Shown here: positions 1-11,742 of the stretch, piece by piece
How positions within the stretch are numbered: the first letter of the stretch is position 1
Layout of the letters: each line of letters opens with the position of its first letter
Assembly: GCA_020744425.1 (NCBI GenBank)
Contig: JAGMUV010000004.1
Coordinates: 1,798,001-1,862,000, forward strand
DNA length: 64,000 bases
Source: Dactylonectria macrodidyma
Lineage: Eukaryota; Ascomycota; Sordariomycetes; Hypocreales; Nectriaceae
Direction of reading: 5' to 3'
Notes under the pieces: generated by a model
What the model saw: only the letters and a program-made list of their open reading frames with translations
What the model was told of the DNA's origin: nothing
Database searches by the model: none
Position numbers and translations under genes: made by a program

Positions 1-593
1 AATGGCATCCACTTGTCGACAGGGCCAAGGGTTACCCCGCAAGGTGACATCCACCCTTACCAAGCATTCGGATTTATGATTTACGATGCATTCTTCTCAT
101 AGAGTGACTAAATGTCTCGGTGATTAAATCTCATATAGTGATTAAATTTCATATCAGAGAGGAGTATCAATACAACTCGGTTTCAGAGGAGCCATGCTCT
201 CCTCCTGAAATAGCCGCTGGTCCTTGCCCAGAACTACATCTCCACCGTCGTTCTAGACTCTTGGACCTTCCTCAACAAGTGCCTTTCTATATCTACTTCG
301 CCAACGCTGCCGTCGAGCGCCGCAACAGTAACGACCCAGCCACCTTCTTCTAGCCGGGACGCCCTTCAAGAGATGACGGTCAGCTTCACGTCAGGCATAT
401 CGGCAGCTCTAGCTTCTATTCCAGGGGGACCAATGCCGTCTATCGCCCAAACGCCTATACCATCAGCGTTGGGTAGGCATGGGCTCCCAGGTTGAGGCCT
501 TATGACAATTCATGATATCGTGGCTTTATCATCTCAGCCTCATATTCGTTTCGGCATGAACAAGAGTGTACTTTTGTTTAGAAGGTGCGCTCC
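1..593. other. left-edge intergenic DNA
   Basis: No gene is recognisable here. Short open frames lack any family motif and splice logic. The only structure seen is the small tandem repeat at 103-155. The stretch includes the 3' flank of the alpha-glucosidase gene, which ends at 594 on the minus strand. Confidence 0.5.
103..155. repeat. short imperfect tandem repeat
   Basis: Two adjacent 18-nt units (120-137 and 138-155) share the core GTGATTAAAT followed by TCATAT. A more diverged third unit, GTGACTAAAT, lies just upstream. The units differ mainly by transitions. It has no known function and probably arose by local slippage. Confidence 0.55.
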
Positions 594-2393
594 TCAGACG
601 CTTGCGAGATACACGCGACCCTCAAACGGCGCGAGGAGACTTCCCTGGCTCTTTCCAGTGTAGTTGGACATAACAGGGACCAGTGCCACGTCGGTAGAGT
701 CCGGCAGGCCGAGATCCTGGGCACTCGGGGCCGTCCAGGCATTCTCCTCGGTCGAGAAGTTGAGAACCACGACGGCCTTAGTGCCTCCGTCCTGAGCCTC
801 CTTGACAAAGGTGAAGATGTTCGGGTCGTCAAGTTGAAACGGCCGGTAATCGCCGTAGACAAAGAGATCTGGGTGCTCGCGGCGGAACTGCAGCATCTTG
901 CGCCAGAAAGCCAGAACGCTCGTTGGGTCATCCAGCTGGCTGGCCACATTGATCTCAGCCGCCAGAGGATGCGGCTTCATCCACGACTCCTTGACCTCCT
1001 TGCCCTCCTTCTCAGCCTGCTCGGAGAAGCCACCATACTTGGCCTTTCCGTTCCACGCGACGGGGATGCGCGAGTGGTCCCGCGCCAGATGCTGCAGCGC
1101 GTTAAAGGCCGTGTCGAGCTGCTCCGTATCGTCGCCGCAACGCTCCTTGACCATGTCGATGAAAAGGTAGCTGTCGAGGTCGAGGTAGTTTTCGACTGGG
1201 TAGGACTCCTTGGGCGCGTTGACGGTTCCGATCTCTTGGCCTTGGTAGACGTATTGTGTTCCGCTCAGGCAAGACTGAAAGAGAGCGAGCATCTTTGCGC
1301 CGTGGACTCGATACTCGGGACGGTCATCTGTGAATCTGGAAACGGAGCGAGCTTGGTCGTGGTTCTCCATAAACACCGTCGTCCAGGCATCGGTGCCGTG
1401 GATGAGGCCCTGCGTCCGGCCGATAGCCTCCTTCAGGTCGCGGAGGACATAGTTCTTGGGCGTCGTCTCGTACTTGTGAGTGCGTCCGAAGCCGACGTCG
1501 ACAACGTCGAACTGGAACACCATGTCCAGTTGCTTGGCCTCTGCGCTAACATATCGCAAGACGCGGGCCATGTCGGGCGTGTTGGGCAGCTCTCCAACGG
1601 TAATGGCTCCGTACTTTGTAAGGATCGCGTTCATCTCGTCGAGGAATTCGTGCATGCGCGGGCCGTTGCAATATAGCAGGCCGGCGGGCTGGAAGGCGGC
1701 CTTGGGGTCGATGATGGGGGCATCTGGGAAGTCAATGGGCTTGCTGTACATGTTGACCGTGTCGATGCGGAAGCCGTCGACGCCTCGCTCGAGCCAGAAC
1801 TCCATAGCCGAGGCGTAGATGGCCTTGCGGGTCTCGGGGTTCTCCCAGTTGAGGTCGGGCTGCTCCTTGGCGAACAGATGCAAGTAGTACTCGCCCGTCT
1901 GCTCGTCCCACTCCCACACGCTGCCGCCGCCAAAGTTGCAGCGCCAGTTGTTAGGAGGCAGACGTTCACCAGAGTCAGAGTACTTGGCAGGTCGCCATGT
2001 GTACCAGTCCCTCTTAGGATTGGTCTTGCTGCTGCGAGACTCGAGGAACCAAGCGTGCTTGTCCGAGCTGTGGTTGATGACGAGGTCTAGCATGACCCGG
2101 ATGCTGCGGGCGTGAGCCTCCCGGATGAGAGTTTCCATGTCCTGCAGCGTGCCGTACGGCGCGTAGACGTCTTCGTAGTTGGAGATGTCGTAGCCCATGT
2201 CCACCTGCGGGCTGTCGTACATAGGGCAGATCCAGATGACGTTGACTCCTAGGCTGGCAATGTAATCGAGCTTAGACGTGATGCCCGCGAGGTCGCCCAC
2301 GCCATCGCCATTGGAGTCACAGTACGAGGCTGGGTAGATTTGATAGACGACAGCGTGCTTCCACCATTGCTTGGTGCGGGCCTTGACAGTCAT
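594..2393 (-). CDS. GH13 alpha-glucosidase (maltase/isomaltase type)
   Basis: This is a single-exon, 599-residue intracellular alpha-glucosidase of the fungal maltase/oligo-1,6-glucosidase group. It would release glucose from maltose-like or isomaltose-like sugars in the cytosol. All four GH13 regions are visible: DLVINHSS (about 103-110), GFRIDTV with the nucleophile Asp at about 211, VGE with the acid/base Glu at about 268, and ENHDQ at about 343-347. No signal peptide is seen. I start at 2393 (MTVKAR, followed by the typical KHAVVYQIYP). An in-frame ATG at 2480 would add 29 low-complexity residues that look like 5' UTR. It is divergent from the sugar permease at 4366 and shares a promoter with it, which supports a joint uptake-and-hydrolysis unit. 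Substrate preference (alpha-1,4 or alpha-1,6) cannot be decided by eye. Confidence 0.93.
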   Translation of the reverse strand: MTVKARTKQWWKHAVVYQIYPASYCDSNGDGVGDLAGITSKLDYIASLGVNVIWICPMYDSPQVDMGYDISNYEDVYAPYGTLQDMETLIREAHARSIRVMLDLVINHSSDKHAWFLESRSSKTNPKRDWYTWRPAKYSDSGERLPPNNWRCNFGGGSVWEWDEQTGEYYLHLFAKEQPDLNWENPETRKAIYASAMEFWLERGVDGFRIDTVNMYSKPIDFPDAPIIDPKAAFQPAGLLYCNGPRMHEFLDEMNAILTKYGAITVGELPNTPDMARVLRYVSAEAKQLDMVFQFDVVDVGFGRTHKYETTPKNYVLRDLKEAIGRTQGLIHGTDAWTTVFMENHDQARSVSRFTDDRPEYRVHGAKMLALFQSCLSGTQYVYQGQEIGTVNAPKESYPVENYLDLDSYLFIDMVKERCGDDTEQLDTAFNALQHLARDHSRIPVAWNGKAKYGGFSEQAEKEGKEVKESWMKPHPLAAEINVASQLDDPTSVLAFWRKMLQFRREHPDLFVYGDYRPFQLDDPNIFTFVKEAQDGGTKAVVVLNFSTEENAWTAPSAQDLGLPDSTDVALVPVMSNYTGKSQGSLLAPFEGRVYLASV

Positions 2394-4365
2394 GATGGGT
2401 AAAGAGTGGGAGATGGATGATGGTAAGACAGGAGGAAGAGGGAGATGGAAGGTGGTGAGACAGAATGAAGGACAAGGCACAGGACAAGTGCGAGTGGCCA
2501 GACAAGCGAGAGTCTTCCAGAGGTCTCGATCTTGGGGTGTGAAGACAAGTTCAACGACGTGGCACGATTGTGAGTTGGTTGTTCATGGGATGACCGTCCC
2601 AAAGTTGCAGTTCGTCTCTTAAATCCCCAACATCACGGACAACACGCCGAACTCGGTGGGGGAATGAACCTGGTCGGTCCGACAAGGAAGCCCTGGCACT
2701 GATTCAGGCGTCACACGCCCGCAAAGCCCGCATTGATAGCGGCAATGCCAGGGTAAGCGAACGGTAGTCGTCCACAGCAATGATTGGTCTTATTTCGGAC
2801 CGACAAGAAACTCCAGATACGATTGGAGCATTGTCGGACCGAAGTTGCTTCGATGCCGCTAAATTCTGGGGTGACGCGCCGCCAACTGAGAAATGCGGAC
2901 GATCACGATGCGGGGTGACGGGAATGGAATGAGTTAGAGTAAAGCCTCACCGGGGAAGATGGGGATGGGGATGGATGACACGATCAGACCATGGTTTAAA
3001 CTCAATTGGCGAACTTGTGATGTGAGGGAGGTGGAAAGAAGCCTGGAGGAACAAAGACGTCGGTCCGACAGAAGCATTGGGATATGAGTCGTGTTGGTGG
3101 CTGACATGTGAGGACGAGAGTATGCGAAAAAGAGTATCGTGGTATGGAATCCCTTCTAATAGCATTGACTATCTACTTAGAGTGCTTCCTCTCTCCCTCT
3201 CCCTCAGTGGACCCTGTCTCTCTTGGGGTTTTGGGTTTTCCACCTGCAGCTTCAACAGGAGCCTCCGCTAGCTCCCATCAAGAGCCAGGATGAGCCCATC
3301 AACACTGCATGACCCCATCAAGAACCCTAGCATGAACTCCATCATGATCCCCGTGATGGGAATCCGTCTGGAGAGCCTACCCAACCTATCACTAAGAAAA
3401 ATCCCCAAGAAAATCCCCGCAAAGACACCATCACAATAGCAATAATCTCGCTTGATCGCCTCCACCCCAGTAGCGCTGAGCATCATAGCTTAAAACCTCG
3501 CCAAGGAAGTCCTGCTGTCGGACCGACAACACTCCAATCAGCACCGCCAATCCAGTCCTTCCCCAGATCCACAAAACATGCGATCGAGCCCCCATGGGGG
3601 AGGAGAAAGAGGGGGATTTGCCTCTAGCAAAACGGCGCGGGACATGAAGCTGGAGAGGCGTTGATCATAAGTCGCTGGGGAATATGCTGGTTGTTGGATT
3701 TCGGGCCTTTTCAGCAGGGGAGGGTAGCATTTAGAGGGACTGAAACATGGGGTAGAGCCGATTGATCGGACTGAAGAAAATCCCCAGTGTAAAAACACCG
3801 AGCAGCCAATGTAATCCGGACCGACAGAACGACCCAGTCCGTCCCAGCTAGGGAACTCATGTTCGAGTCTCGAATGTCTTGAACCTGGACCAACTTCTCC
3901 AACATGAAGCCACGCGGTCTCTCTAGGTTCTCGTTCAGCCAAAGACGCTCGAACCACCCACCACCCGATGAATGAATGGGGTTCTTGAGACTTTCAGCTA
4001 ACGCGCCATTCGGCTAGACCGAGACTCTCAATGGCCCGAAACTAGTGGCCATTTTCTCCCATCCTCGTCTTTCCCCGGCCCTTTCTTGGGTACGACGCTG
4101 GGGCCACCAAGCGAACACTCTCTCGAACTACTACTACACTACGGAGACTTCATTCAGTCTTGGAAACTGGGAAATATATAATGTCCTGTCCTTCGGCCTC
4201 ATAATTGGGGTTTCTCGTTCCCATCAAGCCTCACAGTCTTCAGACACAAAAGGGTCTCCAGTCAACTCCATCTCGCAACTCATACCTCCTGAGTGGAGAG
4301 CAGCATCCTGCCTTTTTCTTGTCTCTGCCTTCTTTTCCCCTTTGACTTTTCAAACCTCCGTCGCC
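2394..4365. promoter_or_regulatory. shared divergent promoter with six CGGWCCG motifs
   Basis: This region lies between the divergent alpha-glucosidase and permease genes. CGG-W-CCG occurs at 2675-2681, 2796-2802, 2835-2841, 3061-3067, 3519-3525 and 3817-3823. Five of the six continue as CGGWCCGACA, and most are then A/G-rich, so the wider consensus is roughly TCGGWCCGACARRA. Inverted CGG triplets with a fixed spacer are typical of Zn2Cys6 dimers, so I infer operator sites for a regulator of alpha-glucoside use. No regulator gene lies next to the pair. The open frames in this interval have no recognisable domain and are treated as noncoding or 5' UTR. Confidence 0.7.
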
Positions 4366-6042
4366 ATGGCACCTCCAGCCCATCGCGACGGTGATGATGG
4401 CGTCGCCCGCGTCGCTGTCGGCCCACTCAACGTCGAAGCCTCCGTCGCCCACGAGGCTGCTGCGGCCACTGAGCGCGAGCACAACATGGGCCTAATGGAG
4501 TCGTTGCGCCTGTACCGCAAGGCCTGCGGCTGGTCCGTCTTCCTGTCCATCTGCATCATCATGGAGGGCTTCGACCTCGTCCTGCTCTCCAGCCTGTTCG
4601 CCTACCCGCCCTTCCAGAAGAAGTTTGGAGAGCAGCAGCCTGACGGCAGCTACCAGCTCACGGCTGCGTGGCAGTCTGGCCTCAACAACGGTGCACTCTG
4701 CGGACAGGTCTTGGGCCTGTTCGTCGCTGGTATCGTAGCTGATCGTATCGGATACCGCAAGACGCTCATGGGTGCCCTTACTGGCTGCATTGGCTTCATC
4801 TTCATCATCTTCTTCTCCGAGTCTCTGGTCCAGCTGCTCATTGGCCAGATCTTCATGGGTATCCCCTGGGGCGTGTTCCAGACCATGACGACCACCTATG
4901 CTTCCGAAGTCTGCCCCATTCATCTGCGAGCCTACCTCACCACCTTTGTCAACCTCTGCTGGGTCCTCGGCCAGTTCATCGCCTCCGGCGTGCTTCGAGG
5001 CATGATCACCCGCGACGACAAGTGGGGATACAAGATCCCCTTTGCCTTGCAGTGGATCTGGCCCGTTCCCCTGATCATCGGCATCTACCTCGCTCCCGAG
5101 TCTCCCTGGTGGCTTGTTCGCAAGGGTCGCATCGACGAGGCCAAGGAGTCCCTCCGCCGCTTGACCACCCGCAACAGCGATGTCCCCTTCCGACCCGATG
5201 AGACCATCTCCATGATGATCCACACCAACGAGATGGAGAAGGAAGCCCAGGCCGGTACCTCGTACGCCGACTTGTTCAAGGGTGTCAGTCTTCGCCGAAC
5301 TGAGATTGTCTGTGTGACCTGGATGATCCAGACGCTTTGCGGTGCCACCTTTATGGGATACTCGACCTACTTCTACCAGCAAGCCGGTATGGCCGTGGAG
5401 AACTCCTTCAGCATGTCTCTCGGTCAGTATGCCATTGGCGCCGTTGGCACTATCTGCTCTTGGTTCCTCATGGGCTGGTTCGGACGACGAACTCTGTATC
5501 TCTATGGTCAGCTCACCATGTGCCTCTTCCTCCTTTGCATCGGCTGCGTCTCCTTTGCCGGCCGTGACAACGTCGCTGCTCAGTGGGCCATTGGCTCTTT
5601 GCTCCTGGTCTACACCTTCACCTACGATTCGACCGTCGGCCCCGTCTGCTACTCCCTCGTCGCCGAGCTTACCTCCACCCGTCTCCGAACCAAGTCCGTT
5701 GTCTTCGCCCGAAACATGTACAACATCATCGGCATAATCACTAACATCATCACCCCTCGCATGCTCAACCCCTCGGCCTGGAACTGGGGTGCCAAGGCCG
5801 GCTTCTTCTGGGCCGGAACCTGCTTCTGCTGCGCCATCTGGACCTACTTCCGCCTCCCCGAGCCCAAGGGTCGCACCTACGCCGAGATTGATATCCTGTT
5901 CGAGGACCGTGTTTCTGCTCGCAAGTTCAAGTCTACCGTTGTTGAGAAGTTGGACGCTGATGTCGTCGATTCTGCTTCGGACAAGGAGAAGAAGGGTGGT
6001 GCTATTATGGTTGAGCGAGTCGGAAGCGGCCAGGCTGTCTAA
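4366..6042 (+). CDS. MFS alpha-glucoside:H+ symporter (maltose permease type)
   Basis: This is a single-exon, 558-residue sugar porter with about 12 membrane segments. Signatures include GIVADRIGYRKT after TM2-3, the loop motif PESPWWLV at the end of TM6, and GWFGRRTLYLYG in the second half. The overall pattern (EGFDLVLL in TM1, TYASEVCP, PEPKGRTYAEID at the C terminus) is that of fungal maltose/alpha-glucoside permeases rather than hexose transporters. I start at 4366, where the context CGCCATGGC is strong. The open frame extends upstream to 4045, but those 107 residues look like translated leader. Pairing with the divergent alpha-glucosidase and the common CGGWCCG array suggests co-induction by its sugar. 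The exact substrate (maltose, isomaltose, turanose, trehalose) is open. Confidence 0.92.
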   Translation: MAPPAHRDGDDGVARVAVGPLNVEASVAHEAAAATEREHNMGLMESLRLYRKACGWSVFLSICIIMEGFDLVLLSSLFAYPPFQKKFGEQQPDGSYQLTAAWQSGLNNGALCGQVLGLFVAGIVADRIGYRKTLMGALTGCIGFIFIIFFSESLVQLLIGQIFMGIPWGVFQTMTTTYASEVCPIHLRAYLTTFVNLCWVLGQFIASGVLRGMITRDDKWGYKIPFALQWIWPVPLIIGIYLAPESPWWLVRKGRIDEAKESLRRLTTRNSDVPFRPDETISMMIHTNEMEKEAQAGTSYADLFKGVSLRRTEIVCVTWMIQTLCGATFMGYSTYFYQQAGMAVENSFSMSLGQYAIGAVGTICSWFLMGWFGRRTLYLYGQLTMCLFLLCIGCVSFAGRDNVAAQWAIGSLLLVYTFTYDSTVGPVCYSLVAELTSTRLRTKSVVFARNMYNIIGIITNIITPRMLNPSAWNWGAKAGFFWAGTCFCCAIWTYFRLPEPKGRTYAEIDILFEDRVSARKFKSTVVEKLDADVVDSASDKEKKGGAIMVERVGSGQAV

Positions 6043-8632
6043 TTTTGTGAGAGCGTCGATTCGATCGATTTGAAATTGCTATTTTAGATCACTGAATCAA
6101 TAGAGAGAGAGAATACATATTGTTAAAACCACTAATTAGCTCGCACTTGATCGGTTAGAAAAGTGACGGTTTACGCGGATGTGAATTGCTCCAACCTAGT
6201 AGAGTAGTCTGGGATTCACGAAAGTGGCTGGATGGGTGGTATAACAGACCACAAGTGCAAATCCCAGTTACCCTTGCTAGCCTTTCTATTCAAACAAGGT
6301 CATGAGCTTGAAACTGAGTTGGATCTGAATGAAAAATCAGCTTACAAGTCAAGAAGTGCCTGCGTGATTGAACAAGGACTTACGGAATGAGATTGCTTAC
6401 ATGTTGGAAGTTGCTCGTCATGTAAGTTGGTCCTAGAACATACTGTCAGCAATATACATCAGGAAGCATAGTTAACATCGCAAATAAAATGGAAACAGAT
6501 CGCAAAGACGCATACTTTTCGCAGCGAAGAGCCGAAGAGATGGCAGAATTGAGGCTCGACCTCTTTTTTTTCGCCTTCGTAGCACGGACATGTTCAGCCG
6601 CGCTGTTTGTCAGTTGGCCTTCAACGATCAGTTGAAAATGGGTATTAACTTACACAGGCATGTTATGACTATACTTAGCGAGTGATGCAGAGAGATTGAG
6701 CGTCAAACCATAATGAGGTTAGGTGACTTGGCGGATAAAGATGGAAACAGAATGAGAGCAATCCCTTCTTGCCCTGATAAATTAGACCAGCAAGTAAATC
6801 AGATACTGCGTGATATGTAAAATCAACACCTATTCATTCTGCAATGCAGAGGATTCCCCTTGGTTCGTCTGCTTACCTACTTCAATTGCAAATATGCTAC
6901 CCTACAGAAGCCGACCAAAAGAATTTCAAGTCTTGCACGAACGGCCAGCACCTGACATGCTGCTTCTTTAGGCTAATATGGTATGCCATATTTTTAAGCC
7001 TTAAATCATCCATTTTACCCGAAGAAGGGAATCCCGAGAGACTAGATGTGTCTTGGCAGAGATTCATTGCCACGTTGGACGTGAATTCGAATCGAGGTTG
7101 CTTTCGCTCTTTAACAGATTGAGCTAATTTCTCCGTAGGATTTTAGGAGCCTTTCCCGATCTGACCATGACTAAAATTAGGTAATTGTGGTTGAGCGGCA
7201 AAAAAGACCATGTGGTGTAAAATTCCGTGTCATGCGCATGGCATTCATTCATTCATTCCCTCAACCAGCACGCCGTCCGAGCATTTGCGCCCAGCTTTCG
7301 TTGGCTTGGCTGTTGCAACAAATCATGCCACTGGGAGAGGAGTTTCAATCAGCACGGAATCTCTATGTACCGACTGATGACTCTTTTCGGCAACGCCCGA
7401 AACATGACTTCCACTTCCAGCCGCTCTAGTTCAACTCGGTGGAACAAGATGCGGCATGGCCAAAGAATACCGAATCGCGGCTTCCCACATGGCGAAGTGA
7501 GCCCTTTTTGTATCTCACATGCCCCTAACGGTCCTTTTCCGTGTCTCTCTCGGGCCATCGGCGACTTCCAGATCTGTGTCTCGTCTAGTCGGGCGGCTTA
7601 TTACGTAGCATTTGCCCAGGCCTTGAGATGGAAGGGGTGGTGCTTTTGAGGGGAGCAAAGGGCTGTGCCTCCTCCCCCTGCTTTTCTATGCTGTTTAGTG
7701 CTCTTTTTCTGCCTGTTCAGCTTACTCCAGCATTGGAAGCCCCTGTTTTTTTTTGACTGTCCCCCTGACACGACTTGCTGCATTCCATCTAGCGCCGCCG
7801 TCAAGGCTCGACACTAGGGCTGGGTTTGATCTGAGCCCCTGGCACCAACGCGGCGTCCTGGTTCGCCAGCGAACCTGATGAGAATGATTTCGGCCGCCAG
7901 TCGGTCGAGACCATTACCAGGAAGGGCCCCAATCCCAGGAAAAAGTGCTTGGCTTCTCTTAGCCTTAGACACATGAGGCAATCGCCGGGCCATGAGCACA
8001 GCAGGGATGGCGATCCTGCCCCACAGACGGCAGGGCTTTTACTCGGAGATATCGTCCGGAGTCTCCATGATCCCTTTCGCGTCCGTAAGGACAGCCAATC
8101 CCATGTATCCTGTCTTCTCGGGCCCCCTCGCGTAGCGTTAAAGGGCTGGTCGACCTGCCCGTTCGGCTTGCCGGCAATAAGGCGAACAGGTGAGACGGTT
8201 GGTCGCCCCCCGGCCCCTTGATTGGACGTCCGAGGGAGATTGCAATAAGGTTGGGCCTCTTTGTTCATCCCTTGCCTTGGACCTGCATGTGGATTGGGAC
8301 TAGAACCCTTGGACAGGTCACTCTCGCCAACCAGTGGACTGGATTAAGCCCACCCTTCAACCCCGGCGCGTCGTTCCGATCACCAAGTCGGCCGCCACAT
8401 GCCAGCCTTATGAGAAAATCGAACATGCAACAGGACAGGACGTTGCTCCGAGTCAGGGATGATGTGCTGCGCCCTTGACGTTGGCGGCTTGGCTTTCGGA
8501 CGCCGTCGAGCTACTAGTATGAGGCTGCCGCCAGCCCAACCCGTCGCCACGATCTTCTCCTCCCCCACGAGCTTCCACACTTCCTCACTCTAAATTCAAC
8601 CTCGTTCTTCTGAGCGTTCCTCTTCCTCCAAG
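6043..8632. other. long intergenic region, no gene recognised
   Basis: About 2.6 kb lies between the permease and the chitinase. The open frames at 6844-7122, 7227-7649 and 7801-8268 (minus) have no recognisable domain, no convincing start context and unusual composition. The last few hundred bases before 8633 presumably hold the chitinase promoter and leader. No repeat or RNA gene was recognised. Confidence 0.5.
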
Positions 8633-11452
8633 ATGGGTCCCAGAAGCGGTTGTCAGTCACTCGTTTGTGTGTTTTCTCTTCTCCTCGCAGCGTCGTCCTC
8701 CGTCTTCGCCGCCGACGTTTCGTCCACCTCCGACGACCCCATCGAGAGCGTCAACCTCGCGAGCCCTCTCGACTATGGATGCCCGCTGCCGTGCCAGGAA
8801 GTCGGCTCCGACCCGGCGGGATGGACGCAGGTCCACAGCTGGGGCGAGCTGAGCGCCTGTTCCCAGCAGGTGCTGTTCGCCTTGAACGTCCAGAACAGCC
8901 CCAGCGAGTTTGCCACTATTCAGACCTGCAAGACGTCGGGTTCAGCGACCCGTAGAGAGGTTGCTAGTCCCGTCGAGGCGAGGGACGCTGCGGGAACGTC
9001 TGTCACTATCGCCAACAACTGCGGCGCTGTTGCGTCCACGGTCAAGGCCGCTACCACTTTTGGTACCGCCGGAGTCCTCAAGTCTGGAAAGGATGTCGCT
9101 GCTGGTGCCTCCCTGCTATCCGAATACCTCGTTGAGGATGCTACCTGCGGTCCCACGGTCCTGTTTGCCAAGTCTGGCACTGCTGTTGTCGGCATCTACG
9201 TCGGCTCAGAGGTTCAGAAGACCAGCGCTGCTGACCTCATTAACCAATCTCGGTGAGTCTCTTTGTTGCTTGTGATTGAATCGTCACTAATTTGGCTGTG
9301 TAGTTCGTATCCCCATCAAATAGACGGGATCTCACTGGAACCTGCCAGCCCATATCCCATTTTTATATCACAATACTAACCATGATACAGTTGATCGCCT
9401 GACCAAGGGTACCCAAGCCATCCAGAGCTGCGACTCCACGGACAAGACCACGCAGACCGTCGGTCTCTTCGCTGTCGATGCCGTTAACAGCCTCGGCCAG
9501 GTCCAAAAGGCCCTCAAGGCGTGGGCCAGCGGTAACTGTGTCGAAGTCACCGGATCGACTTCCAACGTGGACCTGGGTGTCCTCGTCGCCCCCAAGGTTG
9601 CCAAGCGAGACGTCGAGCTCCGTTCCAGGATGACCAGCCATCACGACCTCCTCTTTGCTAGAGCCGACTGCAAGACGCAGACCGTCGTGTCAGGCGATAG
9701 CTGCGCTTCCCTCGCCAAGCGATGCGGCATCACAGCCGCCAACTTCAACAAGTACAACACGGGCACCAACTTCTGCTCCAAGCTTGTCCCCGGCCAGAAG
9801 GTCTGCTGCAGCGCCGGCACTCTCCCCTCCAAGAAGCCCAAGCCGTACGCCGACGGCACCTGCTACTCCTACTCGATCAAGTCGGGCGACTCGTGCTACT
9901 CGCTGGGCCAGGCTTACGACCTCACCGAGACCAACATCCGCACCTTCAACCGCAACACCTGGCTCTGGGCCGGCTGCGACCGCCTCAACCTCGGCCAGCG
10001 TATCTGCCTGAGCACCGGCCGCCCTCCGCTGCCCCTCCCCGTCACCGGCGCCGTGTGTGGACCCCTGAAGCCCGGAACTGCCAAGCCGGCCGGCTACAAG
10101 ACCGGCTGGGACTTTGTCGGCCTCAACCCGTGCCCGCTCAACGCCTGCTGCTCCGGCTTCGGCTTCTGCGGCATCACCAAGGAGTTCTGCACCAACACCA
10201 CGGCCAAGGGTGCCGGACCCGGCAGCTACAAGGCCGGCACCGCTGGCTGCGTGTCCAACTGCGGCAACAAGATCACCGGCAACACGGCCAAGCCGGCCAA
10301 GTTCCTCAACGTCGGATACTTCCAGGGCTACAACCAGGGCCGACCCTGCCTGAACATGGACGCCTCCAAGCTGTCTACCCTGACCGCCGTCACCCACATG
10401 CACTTTGCCTTTGCCACCCTCACCAGCAAATACGAGGTGACTCTGGCGGCCGATGTTCAGGACCAGTTCACCAAGTTCGTCGCCATGACGGGCCCCTGGA
10501 AGAAGATCATCTCGCTCGGAGGATGGGCCGACTCGACCGACGCCGCTACCTTCCAGCGCTACCGATACGCCATGAAGGCCGCCAACCGCGAGAAGTTCGC
10601 GTCCAGCGTGCTCGCCTTCCTCACCAAGTACAAGCTACACGGCGTCGATTTCGACTGGGAGTATCCTGGCTCGGCTGCCTCTGCCGGAGCGTCTGAGTCC
10701 AACGAAGACACGGCCAACTACCTCGCCTTCCTGACCCTCATGCGCAAGAAGATTGGCACCAGCGGCAAGACCATGTCCGCTGCCTTACCCGCCGCTTTTT
10801 GGTATCTCAAGCCGTTCCCCGTGGCCAAGATGGCGCCTCTGCTCGACTACATCATCTACATGACCTATGATCTCCACGGCCAATGGGGTATGTTTCTGAA
10901 CCTCTTTTTCATTCTCTACTCATGCTAATCCCCATCATAGACTACGGCAACCAGTACGCCAGCCCCGGCTGCCCAACTGGCAACTGCCTCCGATCCCACG
11001 TCAACAAGACTGAGACCATCGACGCCCTCGCCATGATCACTAAGGCCGGCGTGCCCGCGTCCAAGGTCATCGTCGGAGTCTCCAGCTACGGCCGCAGCTT
11101 CAAGATGGCCAACCCTAAGTGCACGGGACCTACCTGCCTCTTCACCGGCAGCTTCAGCGTGTCCGACGCCGAGCCCGGTCAGTGCACCCTCACCTCGGGC
11201 TACATGTCCAACGCCGAGATCGGCAAGATCAAGGAGAACGCCGCAAAGGGCGTCGCTGGAACCTCCGCCACCGCCTGGTACGACGCCGTCTCCGACTCGG
11301 ACCTCATGACGTTTGGAACAAAGGGCGCCGGGCAGACGGACTGGATCGCCTACATGGGCCAGAGCACCAAGACGAAGCGTATCGCGTGGGCCAAGAGTCT
11401 CAACTTTGGTGGAACCATTGATTGGGCCGTCGACTTGACCAAGTTTTATTAA
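8633..11452 (+). CDS. LysM-CBM18-GH18 chitinase (killer-toxin-like subgroup C)
   Basis: This is a secreted multidomain chitinase. Exons as read are 8633-9252, 9391-10887 and 10941-11452. The order is: signal peptide; a Cys-containing N-terminal region (CPLPC, HSWGELSACS); two LysM modules (VSGDSCASLAKRCGIT and IKSGDSCYSLGQAYDLT); a CBM18 chitin-binding module (CCSGFGFCGITKEFC); then GH18 with SLGGW and the catalytic motif DFDWE (Glu codon 10659-10661). It would bind and cleave chitin in the cell wall or in competing fungi and arthropods. The 53-nt second intron is in perfect phase. The first intron has strong signals (GTGAGT at 9253, TACTAAC then CAG at 9390) but leaves the frames off by one base, so the copy may be frameshifted or contain a sequence error. 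The enzyme lacks the long C-terminal tail seen in some relatives. Confidence 0.88.
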
Positions 11453-11742
11453 AAATCCAGCATGAGAATCTAGGGGACGCAACTTGCACATAATAGCACA
11501 TAATAGTCCATAGCAGTCACATAATAATATCGTGATCTCAGCTTTGAATCCTTGACATGAGTGATATGGCTCCCAATTTTTCACTTCTCATGAAAAAGGG
11601 GAGGGAATAGCAGAGTTATTGATACTTTACAGTGGACACAGAAGTGGCAGGTGATGTCATAACATCACACAATGGGGGTATCAAAATCAGGGTCATAACG
11701 TGGTATCTTTTCAAGTAGGAGCCGCCTCGTCTAATCGAACAA

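Noticed and set aside
585..1676. 363-codon plus-strand frame
   Set aside because: It lies wholly inside the GH13 gene on the opposite strand; no domain and no start context. It is a shadow of G+C-rich coding DNA.
4492..5382. 296-codon minus-strand frame
   Set aside because: Antisense to the permease; the translation is Glu/Asp/Gly-rich noise without a domain.
9304..9320. Possible micro-exon or U12-like donor (GTATCC) in the chitinase first intron
   Set aside because: A 3-nt exon at 9304-9306 leaves the phase unchanged and so does not solve the frame break. The branch point is of the ordinary type.
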